This document shows, in pieces, positions 54,126-61,844 of a DNA stretch of 64,000 bases. Each line of letters opens with the position of its first letter. Position 1 is the first letter of the stretch. The DNA lies in assembly GCF_000172175.1 (NCBI RefSeq), contig NZ_ABJL02000008.1:2666001-2730000 (forward strand), written 5' to 3'. A program made the translations under genes and the position numbers. The stretch is from Bacteroides intestinalis DSM 17393. Its GTDB lineage: Bacteria > Bacteroidota > Bacteroidia > Bacteroidales > Bacteroidaceae. Below the pieces are notes generated by a model. It did not search any database. It saw nothing but the letters and a program-made list of their open reading frames with translations, and was not told the DNA's origin.

Positions 54126-55076
54126 ATGAAGAAAGGTATCAAGTACAGTCTACTCGGACTGTTAGCAGTTATCGTTATTGCCCTCACGGGTGCGAGTTTC
54201 TACATGCTCGGCTACTCGCTGAGACCAGAGCACAACAAAGGGAAAGATATTCCCGGCTCCTACGAGTATATGCTCAGCGAGTATCCGCAAATCAAGCCTT
54301 GGATAGATAGTTTGCAAACTGTCGGTGCTTTACGGGATACCTTTATTATCAACCCTGACGGGGTGCAACTGCATGCCATTTACGCAGCCGCCCCCGAACC
54401 TACCCACAAAACAGCCGTCATCGTGCATGGTTATACGGACGATTGCATCCGCATGCTGATGATAGGTTACCTTTACAACAAAGATTTAAAGTATAACATT
54501 CTGTTGCCCGACCTGCAGAATCAGGGATTAAGCGGAGGCCCTGCCATTCAAATGGGTTGGAAAGACCGGCTGGACGTATTGCGCTGGATGGACATTGCCA
54601 ACGATATTTACGGCGGAAATACCCAGATGGTAGTACATGGCATCTCTATGGGTGCCGCCACCACTATGATGGTATCCGGTGAGCCTCAACAACCTTTTGT
54701 GAAATGTTTTGTGGAAGATTGCGGTTATACCAGCGTCTGGGATGAATTCTCCTACGAGTTGAAGGGACAGTTCGGGTTGCCTCCTTTCCCGTTGATGTAC
54801 ACCACCAGCTGGCTGTGCAACGCGAAATACGGCTGGAACTTCAAGGAAGCTTCTTCGCTGAATCAGGTCAGGAAATGCAAACTGCCGATGTTCTTCATTC
54901 ATGGCGATGCAGATACATACGTACCCACCTGGATGGTATATCCCCTCTACGAGGCAAAATCGGAACCTAAAGAATTGTGGCTTGCCCCCGGTGCCACACA
55001 CGCCATGTCCTACAAGGATCACCCGGAGGAATACACCGAACGTGTGAAGAATTTTGTAGGAAAATACATCTATTGA
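54126..55076 (+). CDS. Membrane-anchored alpha/beta hydrolase
   Basis: 316 residues with an N-terminal membrane segment (about 7-28). The nucleophile elbow is G-I-S-M-G (H-G-I-S-M-G-A-A), the acid is in I-H-G-D-A-D-T-Y-V-P and the His in G-A-T-H-A-M-S, so the catalytic triad is complete. V-H-G-Y-T-D-D-C is the oxyanion loop. Substrate unknown. Confidence 0.85.
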   Translation: MKKGIKYSLLGLLAVIVIALTGASFYMLGYSLRPEHNKGKDIPGSYEYMLSEYPQIKPWIDSLQTVGALRDTFIINPDGVQLHAIYAAAPEPTHKTAVIVHGYTDDCIRMLMIGYLYNKDLKYNILLPDLQNQGLSGGPAIQMGWKDRLDVLRWMDIANDIYGGNTQMVVHGISMGAATTMMVSGEPQQPFVKCFVEDCGYTSVWDEFSYELKGQFGLPPFPLMYTTSWLCNAKYGWNFKEASSLNQVRKCKLPMFFIHGDADTYVPTWMVYPLYEAKSEPKELWLAPGATHAMSYKDHPEEYTERVKNFVGKYIY

Positions 55077-55114
55077 TGTGATTTTTCCTATATTCGCCAC
55101 ACAAATACATTAGT

Positions 55115-56020
55115 ATGAAAAGATTAATCTCCATAAGTTTATTCCTATGCCTGCTGCTATCCATGCAGGCACAGAAGGTCTATACTACAGACAATATCCC
55201 CAAAGTACATCTTCAGAACAAAATGCGCTATGTCTGCAATCCGGACGGCATCCTCTCTCAGGCTGCCTGCGACAGCATCGACCGTATGTTGTATGCATTG
55301 GAACAACAGACCGGCATTGAGACAGTAGTTGCCGTGGTTCCGTCTATCGGCAATGATGATTGCTTTGACTTTGCGCACCGCCTGCTCAATGAATGGGGTG
55401 TAGGAAAGAAAGGAAAGAATAATGGTCTGGTCATTCTTCTGGTGACCGACCAGCGCTGCATCCAGTTCTATACAGGTTATGGACTGGAAGGAGATCTGCC
55501 CGATGCCATCTGTAAACGTATCCAGACGCGCGACATGATTCCTTATCTGAAAGATGGTAACTGGGATGCAGGTATGGTTGCCGGTATGCGTGCCGTATGC
55601 GGCAGACTGGACGGTAGCATGGTGAATGATACAGATGATGAAGAAGACATTTCCTTCTTCGGCATTCTGGCAGCAGTTATCGGATTCTTTGTTGTTGCCG
55701 GAGGAATCGGTTGGATGGCGGCACGTGCCGCAAGCAAATGCCCCAACTGCGGACAGCACAAATTGCAACGCACCAGCAGTAAAGTGATTTCCCGAATCAA
55801 CGGAGTAAAAACGGAAGATGTTACCTACACTTGCCGCAACTGCGGACACAAGATAGTACGCCGCAAACAGTCGTATGATGAAAACTATCGCGGAGGTGGC
55901 GGAGGAGGTCCGGTTATCTTCGGTGGTGGCGGAGGCTTCGGCGGCGGAGGCGGTGGCTTCAGCGGAGGCAGCTTCGGTGGAGGTATGGGAGGTGGCGGAG
56001 GTGCCGGTTCCCGATTCTGA
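55115..56020 (+). CDS. TPM-domain (YgcG-like) membrane protein with zinc ribbon and glycine-rich tail
   Basis: 301 residues: signal peptide (M-Q-A-Q), TPM domain (about 30-165; G-I-E-T-V-V-A-V-V-P, G-Y-G-L-E-G-D-L-P-D) and a membrane helix (about 180-205). A four-Cys zinc-ribbon C-P-N-C-G / C-R-N-C-G (about 209-250) follows, then a glycine-rich tail ending G-A-G-S-R-F. It precedes lemA, a frequent partner of TPM proteins, suggesting a joint envelope role. Confidence 0.85.
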   Translation: MKRLISISLFLCLLLSMQAQKVYTTDNIPKVHLQNKMRYVCNPDGILSQAACDSIDRMLYALEQQTGIETVVAVVPSIGNDDCFDFAHRLLNEWGVGKKGKNNGLVILLVTDQRCIQFYTGYGLEGDLPDAICKRIQTRDMIPYLKDGNWDAGMVAGMRAVCGRLDGSMVNDTDDEEDISFFGILAAVIGFFVVAGGIGWMAARAASKCPNCGQHKLQRTSSKVISRINGVKTEDVTYTCRNCGHKIVRRKQSYDENYRGGGGGGPVIFGGGGGFGGGGGGFSGGSFGGGMGGGGGAGSRF

Positions 56021-56040
56021 GAGTTGAAACTCTCAGAGTG

Positions 56041-56118
56041 ACAAGATACGGGTTACAAGCTACAAGTGCCTTTCGGTATCACAGCGCAGCAACTCGTAGC
56101 TTGTAGCTCGTAACTTGC
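56041..56118. repeat. Palindromic interspersed element, copy C
   Basis: Arms 56052-56066 (GTTACAAGCTACAAG) and 56100-56114 (CTTGTAGCTCGTAAC) match at 14 of 15 positions. The loop carries CCTTTCGG and GCGCAGC-ACTCGT as in copy A. It lies about 20 nt after the TPM gene stop and upstream of lemA. Confidence 0.82.
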
Positions 56119-56154
56119 AGCTAATTAATAATAATCATTTAATAAAAGAAAAGT

Positions 56155-56736
56155 ATGAAGAAATCAACTATTATCATTCTTGTTGTTTTAGCTCTCCTCG
56201 TCATTTGGGGTGTTACTGGTTATAACGGACTAGTAACTATGGATGAAAACGTAAGCGGACAATGGTCAAACGTTGAAACACAATATCAACGCCGTGCCGA
56301 CTTGATTCCGAATCTGGTTAGTACGGTAAAAGGATACGCTTCTCATGAAAAAGAAACTCTGGAGGGTGTAGTAGAGGCTCGCAGCCAGGCTACTCAAATT
56401 AAAGTAGATGTTAATGATCTGACTCCGGAAAAGTTGGCTGAATACCAGAAAGCTCAAGGTGCGGTAACTTCTGCATTGGGTAAGTTGCTTGCCATTACTG
56501 AGAATTACCCCGACCTGAAAGCAAACCAGAATTTCCTGGAACTGCAAGCTCAATTGGAAGGTACTGAAAACCGTATCAACGTGGCACGTACCAACTTCAA
56601 CAATGCAGCAAAGAACTTCAATACTGCCATCCGCCGCTTCCCGAAGAACATTCTTGCAAGTCTGTTCGGTTTCGAAAAGCGTGCTTACTTTGAAGCTTCC
56701 GAAGGAGCTGAAACAGCACCGCAGGTACAGTTCTAA
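56155..56736 (+). CDS. lemA: LemA family protein
   Basis: 193 residues with an N-terminal membrane helix and the LemA coiled-coil core: Y-N-G-L-V-T-M-D-E-N-V, Q-Y-Q-R-R-A-D-L-I-P-N-L-V and A-R-T-N-F-N-N-A-A-K-N-F-N. Function is not well defined; envelope-related. A strong bidirectional terminator follows. Confidence 0.93.
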   Translation: MKKSTIIILVVLALLVIWGVTGYNGLVTMDENVSGQWSNVETQYQRRADLIPNLVSTVKGYASHEKETLEGVVEARSQATQIKVDVNDLTPEKLAEYQKAQGAVTSALGKLLAITENYPDLKANQNFLELQAQLEGTENRINVARTNFNNAAKNFNTAIRRFPKNILASLFGFEKRAYFEASEGAETAPQVQF

Positions 56737-56780
56737 ATAAGTATATTCCCACCGTAACAAACGGTTCTATAAAAAACAAA

Positions 56781-56850
56781 TACCCCTTCCACCCTGGAAA
56801 CTCGAATAGATCGGAGTTTCCGATGGGTGGAAGGGGTACTTTCATTTTTT
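56781..56850. terminator. Strong bidirectional terminator after lemA
   Basis: TACCCCTTCCACCC (56781-56794) pairs perfectly with 56825-56838, and GGAAACTC (56796-56803) with GAGTTTCC (56814-56821), giving a stem of about 22 bp followed by a T-rich tract. It serves lemA and the convergent membrane-protein gene. Confidence 0.88.
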
Positions 56851-56857
56851 AAGATTA

Positions 56858-57418
56858 CTATTGCAAATCCGTTATTGCCTCTTTCAGTTCTTTTATCCCG
56901 CTCCAGGCTTTGAGAAACAAACGGATTCCTATCAGCCCCCCTACGACAAGCCCGGTCCAGGCACCTATCAATATATAACGATCACCCATTTGGGACATAT
57001 CCCATATCATACTTACCAGTAAAGGTACGGCACACAACACACTCACAGCTATCCCCACTTTGAAAGACATCCGGAAACGACTTTCTGCCAGACACACTTC
57101 ACGTACAGTCATCTTCAGGCAATCAATCTTCCTTAGTAGCAACATCCACGTAAGTTGCCGGGCGAGTATCACAACTACAAACAGAAACAACAATACCCAC
57201 GTCAGTACGCTGAAATCATACACCTGATTGCGCACCAAAAGCCAAGCCATGAGAGGCAAACAGAGAATCAAAACCGTAAATCGACGCAACACACGATCCT
57301 GTACCTGCTTTACTTTACTGACCACCTTATTATTTAGTTGCTGGCGCTGCTCCATTTCCAGGCGTCCGAGTCTTTCTTCCATTATATTCCAATTTTGTTT
57401 CAATTCTTCCAGTTCCAT
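56858..57418 (-). CDS. Four-helix membrane protein, possible anti-sigma partner
   Basis: 186 residues. A charged, probably cytoplasmic N-terminal helix (L-E-E-L-K-Q-N-W-N-I-M-E-E-R-L) is followed by four membrane helices (about 47-62, 70-90, 120-138, 150-168). It lies 13 nt after the ECF sigma factor gene, the position of membrane anti-sigma proteins. No known anti-sigma domain (such as ZAS) is visible, so the role is inferred from context. Confidence 0.6.
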   Translation of the reverse strand: MELEELKQNWNIMEERLGRLEMEQRQQLNNKVVSKVKQVQDRVLRRFTVLILCLPLMAWLLVRNQVYDFSVLTWVLLFLFVVVILARQLTWMLLLRKIDCLKMTVREVCLAESRFRMSFKVGIAVSVLCAVPLLVSMIWDMSQMGDRYILIGAWTGLVVGGLIGIRLFLKAWSGIKELKEAITDLQ

Positions 57419-57431
57419 AATCTGTTTTATT

Positions 57432-57920
57432 TTAGCTATTCGCTTGTTTTGTAAGTTTATCCTTAATTCGTTTTAATCTTGAAGCTACGGTATTGCGCGG
57501 CACACCAACAATTTCCGCAATCTCTTCGTAAGAATTTTCATCCAGCCACAGCAAGATGACGGCACGTTCAAACTTGTCCAGTCCCGCAATGAGGCGATAC
57601 ATCTCTTTCAAGCGTCGGGTCGTTTCACTGTCCTCTGCTTCCAGCCCGTAGAGGGAATCCAAGGAAGTATGTTCGCCCCGGCGTTGCTGCTGGCGGTAGA
57701 AGGATATACAGGTATTCAATCCCACGCGGTAAATCCACGAAGAAAGTTTACCCTTTCCTTCATAACCCTCGAAGCCTTTCCAAAGGTTTATTACTACATC
57801 TTGGTAGAGATCTTTAAAATTATCTCCATCCGTTGCATACATGTAGCAGATTTTATAGATCACTCGCTTGTATTCCTCGATGAGAGAAGTGAACTGTTTT
57901 TCTTTCGTATTCTGTTCCAT
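57432..57920 (-). CDS. ECF-type RNA polymerase sigma factor
   Basis: 162 residues. Sigma region 2 has D-L-Y-Q-D-V-V-I-N-L-W and S-S-W-I-Y-R-V-G-L-N-T-C-I-S-F-Y-R. Region 4 has L-L-W-L-D-E-N-S-Y-E-E-I-A-E-I-V-G-V-P-R-N-T-V-A-S-R. It forms an operon with the membrane protein downstream. A four-unit dyad array lies 106 nt upstream of its start. Confidence 0.92.
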   Translation of the reverse strand: MEQNTKEKQFTSLIEEYKRVIYKICYMYATDGDNFKDLYQDVVINLWKGFEGYEGKGKLSSWIYRVGLNTCISFYRQQQRRGEHTSLDSLYGLEAEDSETTRRLKEMYRLIAGLDKFERAVILLWLDENSYEEIAEIVGVPRNTVASRLKRIKDKLTKQANS

Positions 57921-58026
57921 CTTAAGATAGTCTTTTATACATAAGACGCCCGGTTAGGGAATTAGTTGCAAGAGGGAAGAAAAAAGTAAGTTAAAGCTGT
58001 TTCACGCTCGAAGTACATCTGCCATC

Positions 58027-58110
58027 TTGCCACCACATTGGCAAAGTTGTGCCACCACATTGGCAAAAGCTTGCCACCGCATTGGCAAAAGCTTGCCAGT
58101 ACGATGGCAA
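58027..58110. repeat. Array of four 18-bp dyads at 22-bp period (upstream of sigma factor)
   Basis: Units TTGCCA-N6-TGGCAA at 58027-58044, 58049-58066, 58071-58088 and 58093-58110; unit 2 has one outer mismatch. Centres are CCACAT, CCACAT, CCGCAT and GTACGA. Spacers are 4 bp (AGTT, AAGC, AAGC). The strictly constant period is about two helical turns. No -7 box was found on the minus strand around it, so its position relative to the sigma-gene promoter is open. Confidence 0.9.
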
Positions 58111-58240
58111 AACATTGGCAATATAATAGCAACAATTACTTCACTTAGAGATCACTGTTCAGTAAGGTTAACTATAAAGATTTATAGTTCATTTCCATCC
58201 CACTCTATGCATACTTTTCATAAAAAACTTGTATCTTTGC
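58111..58240 (+). promoter_or_regulatory. Spacer with promoter of the rod-shaped RNA
   Basis: No gene. A further half-dyad CATTGGCAA lies near 58113-58121. TATCTTTG at 58232-58239 is the -7 box for transcription toward the structured RNA, with a start expected at about 58246. Confidence 0.5.
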
Positions 58241-58245
58241 TGCGT

Positions 58246-58508
58246 ATTTCTTTCGTTGGAAAAGAAATATATTTTGCGATTTGGAGATATCATTTTATTA
58301 TTCGTAACTTCTAAAGTCTGGTAAATTTTTGCAAGAGCGAATAATAAGTGGAAGTCTCCACGTCCGGGTTGCGTATAATTTTGTTATATACACTCTGGCG
58401 TGGGGCTATTGCTTATTGTTTTCTTGACGGGTTTACCAGAGCCTTGGAGTTGAATAATAATGCCAATAGTTCCCACGTCTCTTTTTTACATTAGAGAAGT
58501 AGGAACAC
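58246..58508 (+). ncRNA. ssrS: Rod-shaped structured RNA, probable 6S RNA (Bacteroidales type)
   Basis: From about 58281 to 58466 the sequence folds into one long interrupted hairpin. Pairings are TTATTATTC/GAATAATAA (58295-58303/58452-58460), TCTGGTAAA/TTTACCAGA (58317-58325/58432-58440), CAAGA/TCTTG, AATAATAAG/CTTATTGTT (58340-58348/58412-58420), CCACG/CGTGG and GTATA/TATAC around the tip. A rod of about 185 nt with a central bulge is the 6S RNA design. A second hairpin (58469-58506) follows. 6S identity is inferred from shape and size, not sequence match. Confidence 0.55.
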
Positions 58509-58537
58509 ACGACTAACCCTTTAAAACTTATAACACG

Positions 58538-58762
58538 ATGGATGAACTTCTTACCTGCTCCTGCCAGATGAAAACCGACTTAGAAAACTCAGCCGATACT
58601 TTTTCCTTTTTCAAAGAGAACTACCCCTTATCCAGTCTTACGAATAATCTGAATGCGCTTTCCAAGCAAGAACTACGCTGCGCTTGTTGCCTGATGGGGG
58701 TTGCTTTAATAAAAATGTCTCAAAAGAAAACGATTTGGGAGAGATTGAAAGTAAAACAGTAG
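58538..58762 (+). CDS. Small Cys-rich protein of unknown function
   Basis: A 74-residue frame following the rod RNA. It has four Cys in two pairs or clusters (L-T-C-S-C, R-C-A-C-C) and a basic C-terminus (K-T-I-W-E-R-L-K-V-K-Q). No known domain recognised. It could be read from the RNA promoter through the second hairpin. Coding status is uncertain. Confidence 0.4.
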   Translation: MDELLTCSCQMKTDLENSADTFSFFKENYPLSSLTNNLNALSKQELRCACCLMGVALIKMSQKKTIWERLKVKQ

Positions 58763-58786
58763 AATGCAATCTATGATTTACGAGGA

Positions 58787-59209
58787 TTACTTTCTGTTGA
58801 ATATCAGATCGAGCCCTTGATTTCTGTAGAATTCAAAGCGGATATCGCTGGAGATGAGCGGTAAATGCTCGGTGATGGCATGGGCAATGATTACATGGTC
58901 GGAAGGGTCTTTGTGTCCCTAGGCTTCATTTATTTCCATTTTTGCGTAAGTTTTCATGTGCTCCTTCTTTAAAGGGAGTATCTTGACGTAGAAGTCGTTT
59001 TCAATGGCGACTACCATCTCTTCTATTGATTTCCACCGCTTGGAGCACAAGCCTTTGTTGCGATAGGCAACTATTAATTCGCGGACAGACTCGGCACTCA
59101 TATACAACAATGCATCAGGCTCTTCAAACAATGACAAAACATCGCGATTTAAAGAATCTACGTCAGTGGCCAAATAAACAAAGATGTTTGTATCTATAAG
59201 GTATCTCAT
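58787..59209 (-). pseudogene. PIN-domain (VapC-like) toxin interrupted by in-frame TAG
   Basis: The frame encodes a 139-residue PIN domain: M-R-Y-L-I-D-T-N-I-F with the first catalytic Asp, and E-S-V-R-E-L-I. Codon 97 (58921-58919) is TAG where Gln is expected (I-N-E-A-stop-G-H-K-D-P-S-D-H). The following 43 codons keep the PIN C-terminal motif D-P-S-D-H-V-I-I-A-H-A and L-I-S-S-D. The truncated product lacks the later catalytic acidic residues and should be inactive. One CAG-to-TAG change is the only lesion seen. Confidence 0.82.
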
Positions 59210-59211
59210 GC

Positions 59212-59370
59212 TTAAAGCAAAAATTTAGGATCGTTCACGATAAGACTACCCTTAAGTCTTCTTGCAGCTTCAAGCGTCTTGCTCACAGTTCTTCTCCTAC
59301 TGCTCCTCTTCTTAGCCACCACCTCAGTCGTAGCTTTTTCTTCTATTTGTTTTTCCTTCTTCTCTTCCAT
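59212..59370 (-). CDS. Small basic antitoxin paired with PIN toxin
   Basis: 52 residues: an acidic/lysine N-terminus (M-E-E-K-K-E-K-Q), a basic stretch A-K-K-R-S-S-R-R-R-T-V-S-K and a C-terminal L-E-A-A-R-R-L-K-G-S-L-I-V segment that could bind the toxin. Its stop is 2 nt before the toxin start. No family name recognised; the assignment rests on position before a PIN gene. Confidence 0.65.
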   Translation of the reverse strand: MEEKKEKQIEEKATTEVVAKKRSSRRRTVSKTLEAARRLKGSLIVNDPKFLL

Positions 59371-59396
59371 AAAGTTTATTATTAGTTTTTATTCTA

Positions 59397-59404
59397 CAAA
59401 GATA
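59397..59404 (-). promoter_or_regulatory. -7 promoter box for antitoxin/PIN operon
   Basis: TATCTTTG on the minus strand, 26 nt before the antitoxin start codon. Confidence 0.6.
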
Positions 59405-59471
59405 GCGCATTTCTTTTAATTGACGGAACAATAACAGTTAAAGAATAAGCAGGTATCTGAAGAATAATCAC

Positions 59472-59479
59472 TATCTTTG
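59472..59479 (+). promoter_or_regulatory. -7 promoter box for purM
   Basis: TATCTTTG matching TAnnTTTG, 32 nt before the purM start codon; it probably drives purM-prfA. Confidence 0.6.
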
Positions 59480-59511
59480 CGCCATCAATATTGAACAAAC
59501 TTATTAATCTC

Positions 59512-60681
59512 ATGAGTAACCAAAGATACATGATGCGCGGTGTCAGCGCTTCTAAAGAAGATGTGCACAATGCCATCAAGAACATCGACAAAGGTATTTT
59601 CCCGCAGGCTTTCTGCAAAATTATCCCTGACATTTTGGGCGGTGACCCGGAGTATTGCAACATTATGCACGCTGACGGTGCAGGCACGAAGTCCTCATTG
59701 GCTTATATGTACTGGAAAGAAACAGGTGATCTTTCTGTTTGGAAAGGCATTGCACAAGATGCACTGATTATGAATATCGACGACCTGCTCTGCGTAGGTG
59801 CAGTAGATAATATCCTGGTTTCTTCTACCATCGGACGCAACAAACTCCTTATTCCGGGAGAAGTAATCTCCGCCATCATCAACGGTACGGACGAATTGCT
59901 CGCCGAGCTCCGCGAAATGGGTGTAGGCGTATATGCTACAGGCGGTGAAACTGCCGATGTAGGCGATTTGGTACGTACCATCATCGTAGACAGTACCGTA
60001 ACTTGCCGCATGAAGCGCAGCGATGTGATTGATAATGCCAATATCCGTCCGGGTGATGTAATTGTAGGCTTGGCTTCTTACGGACAGGCTACTTACGAAA
60101 AGGAATATAACGGTGGTATGGGCAGCAACGGACTAACCAGCGCCCGTCATGATGTATTCTCCAAATATCTGGCAGAAAAATATCCCGAAAGTTATGACAA
60201 GGCAGTGCCCGAAGAACTGGTTTACTCCGGTGGTCTGAAACTGACGGATGCCGTAGAAGACAGCCCGCTGGATGCAGGCAAATTGGTACTCTCCCCTACC
60301 CGCACGTATGCGCCGGTAGTGAAGAAGTTGCTGGATGCACTTCGCCCTGAAATTCACGGTATGGTACACTGCTCGGGTGGTGCACAGACGAAAGTGTTGC
60401 ACTTTATAGGTGACAATTGCCGCGTGATTAAGGATAATTTGTTCCCTGTTCCTCCTTTGTTCAAAACGATTAAAGAGCAGAGCAATACGGACTGGGCAGA
60501 AATGTACAAGGTATTCAATATGGGACACCGCCTTGAAGTATATTTATCGCCCGAACATGCCGAGGAAGTAATTGCCATCAGCAAGAGCTTCGGCATCGAT
60601 GCACAGATTGTTGGACGTATTGAAGAAAGCAACCAGAAAGAACTGATTATCAATAGTGAGTTCGGAAAATTCAAATACTAA
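59512..60681 (+). CDS. purM: Phosphoribosylformylglycinamidine cyclo-ligase (AIR synthase)
   Basis: 389 residues from the ATG at 59512; an upstream TTG at 59491 is too close to the promoter. AIR-synthase words are H-A-D-G-A-G-T-K-S-S, D-D-L-L-C-V-G-A and G-G-E-T-A-D-V-G-D-L-V-R. The sequence is of the longer Bacteroidetes variety. The reaction is ATP-dependent ring closure in purine synthesis. prfA starts 4 nt after it. Confidence 0.88.
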   Translation: MSNQRYMMRGVSASKEDVHNAIKNIDKGIFPQAFCKIIPDILGGDPEYCNIMHADGAGTKSSLAYMYWKETGDLSVWKGIAQDALIMNIDDLLCVGAVDNILVSSTIGRNKLLIPGEVISAIINGTDELLAELREMGVGVYATGGETADVGDLVRTIIVDSTVTCRMKRSDVIDNANIRPGDVIVGLASYGQATYEKEYNGGMGSNGLTSARHDVFSKYLAEKYPESYDKAVPEELVYSGGLKLTDAVEDSPLDAGKLVLSPTRTYAPVVKKLLDALRPEIHGMVHCSGGAQTKVLHFIGDNCRVIKDNLFPVPPLFKTIKEQSNTDWAEMYKVFNMGHRLEVYLSPEHAEEVIAISKSFGIDAQIVGRIEESNQKELIINSEFGKFKY

Positions 60682-60685
60682 TTCA

Positions 60686-61798
60686 ATGGCAGACAACAAC
60701 ACCATATTAGAAAAACTCGAAGGCCTCGTTGCTCGCTTCGAAGAAGTATCGACGCTGATTACAGACCCGGCAGTGATTGCCGACCAGAAGCGTTACGTTA
60801 AACTCACCAAAGAGTACAAAGAACTGGGCGATCTGATGGAGGCCCGCAAAGAATATATCCAAGTGCTGAACGGCATCGAGGAAGCCAAAGAGATCATCAC
60901 TAACGAAGCCGATCCGGAGATGCGGGAAATGGCACGCGAAGAATTGGATGCCTGTCAGGCACGCCAGCCGGAACTGGAAGAACATATCAAACTCCTCCTC
61001 GTGCCTGCCGACCCACAGGACAGCAAGAACGCCATCCTCGAAATCCGTGGCGGTACAGGTGGTGACGAAGCTGCCATCTTTGCCGGAGACCTCTTCCGCA
61101 TGTACACCAAATTCTGCGAAACAAAAGGTTGGAAGATGGAAATATCCAGCGTCAACGAAGGTGCAGCAGGTGGATTCAAGGAAATCATTTGCAGCGTTAC
61201 GGGCGATAATGTGTACGGAACGTTGAAGTATGAATCGGGTGTACACCGCGTGCAGCGCGTTCCGGCCACTGAAACTCAGGGGCGTGTGCACACTTCCGCC
61301 GCATCCGTAGCTGTGCTGCCCGAAGCAGAAGAGTTCGATGTAGTAATTAACGAAGGCGAAATCAAGTGGGATACCTTCCGAAGCGGCGGTGCCGGCGGAC
61401 AGAACGTAAATAAGGTGGAATCCGGTGTGCGTCTGCGCTATGTCTGGAAGAACCCCAATACGGGTGTTTCTGAGGAAATCCTGATAGAATGTACCGAAAC
61501 GCGCGATCAACCGAAGAATAAGGAACGCGCCCTCTCACGCTTGCGTACATTTATTTACGACAAAGAACACCAGAAATATCTGGACGATATTGCCTCCAAG
61601 CGTAAGACAATGGTATCCACCGGAGACCGCTCCGCTAAAATCCGTACCTACAACTATCCGCAAGGACGTATCACTGATCATCGTATCAACTATACCATTT
61701 ATAACCTTGCCGCCTTCATGGATGGCGATATCCAGGACTGCATAGACCACCTGATTGTAGCGGAAAATGCAGAACGACTGAAAGAGAGTGAACTGTAA
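60686..61798 (+). CDS. prfA: Peptide chain release factor 1
   Basis: 370 residues from the ATG at 60686. The tripeptide anticodon is R-V-P-A-T-E (P-A-T), which reads UAA and UAG, and the catalytic G-G-Q is in G-G-A-G-G-Q-N-V-N-K. Full length and intact, so UAG is expected to terminate in this organism; this bears on the two TAG-interrupted genes. Confidence 0.96.
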   Translation: MADNNTILEKLEGLVARFEEVSTLITDPAVIADQKRYVKLTKEYKELGDLMEARKEYIQVLNGIEEAKEIITNEADPEMREMAREELDACQARQPELEEHIKLLLVPADPQDSKNAILEIRGGTGGDEAAIFAGDLFRMYTKFCETKGWKMEISSVNEGAAGGFKEIICSVTGDNVYGTLKYESGVHRVQRVPATETQGRVHTSAASVAVLPEAEEFDVVINEGEIKWDTFRSGGAGGQNVNKVESGVRLRYVWKNPNTGVSEEILIECTETRDQPKNKERALSRLRTFIYDKEHQKYLDDIASKRKTMVSTGDRSAKIRTYNYPQGRITDHRINYTIYNLAAFMDGDIQDCIDHLIVAENAERLKESEL

Positions 61799-61844
61799 CC
61801 CTAAAAGAAAGCCATAGACCCGGAAACATCAACGGCAGAACAAG

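Noticed and set aside
28524..59209. Reassignment of TAG to glutamine in this organism
   Set aside because: Several genes (yitT, menG, aroE, the hybrid regulator) end in TAG at the expected place and RF1 with its P-A-T motif is intact; two nonsense mutations are simpler, though a suppressor is left open in the findings.
60707..61510. 267-codon open frame antisense to prfA
   Set aside because: prfA is certain on the plus strand and the antisense product has no recognisable motif.
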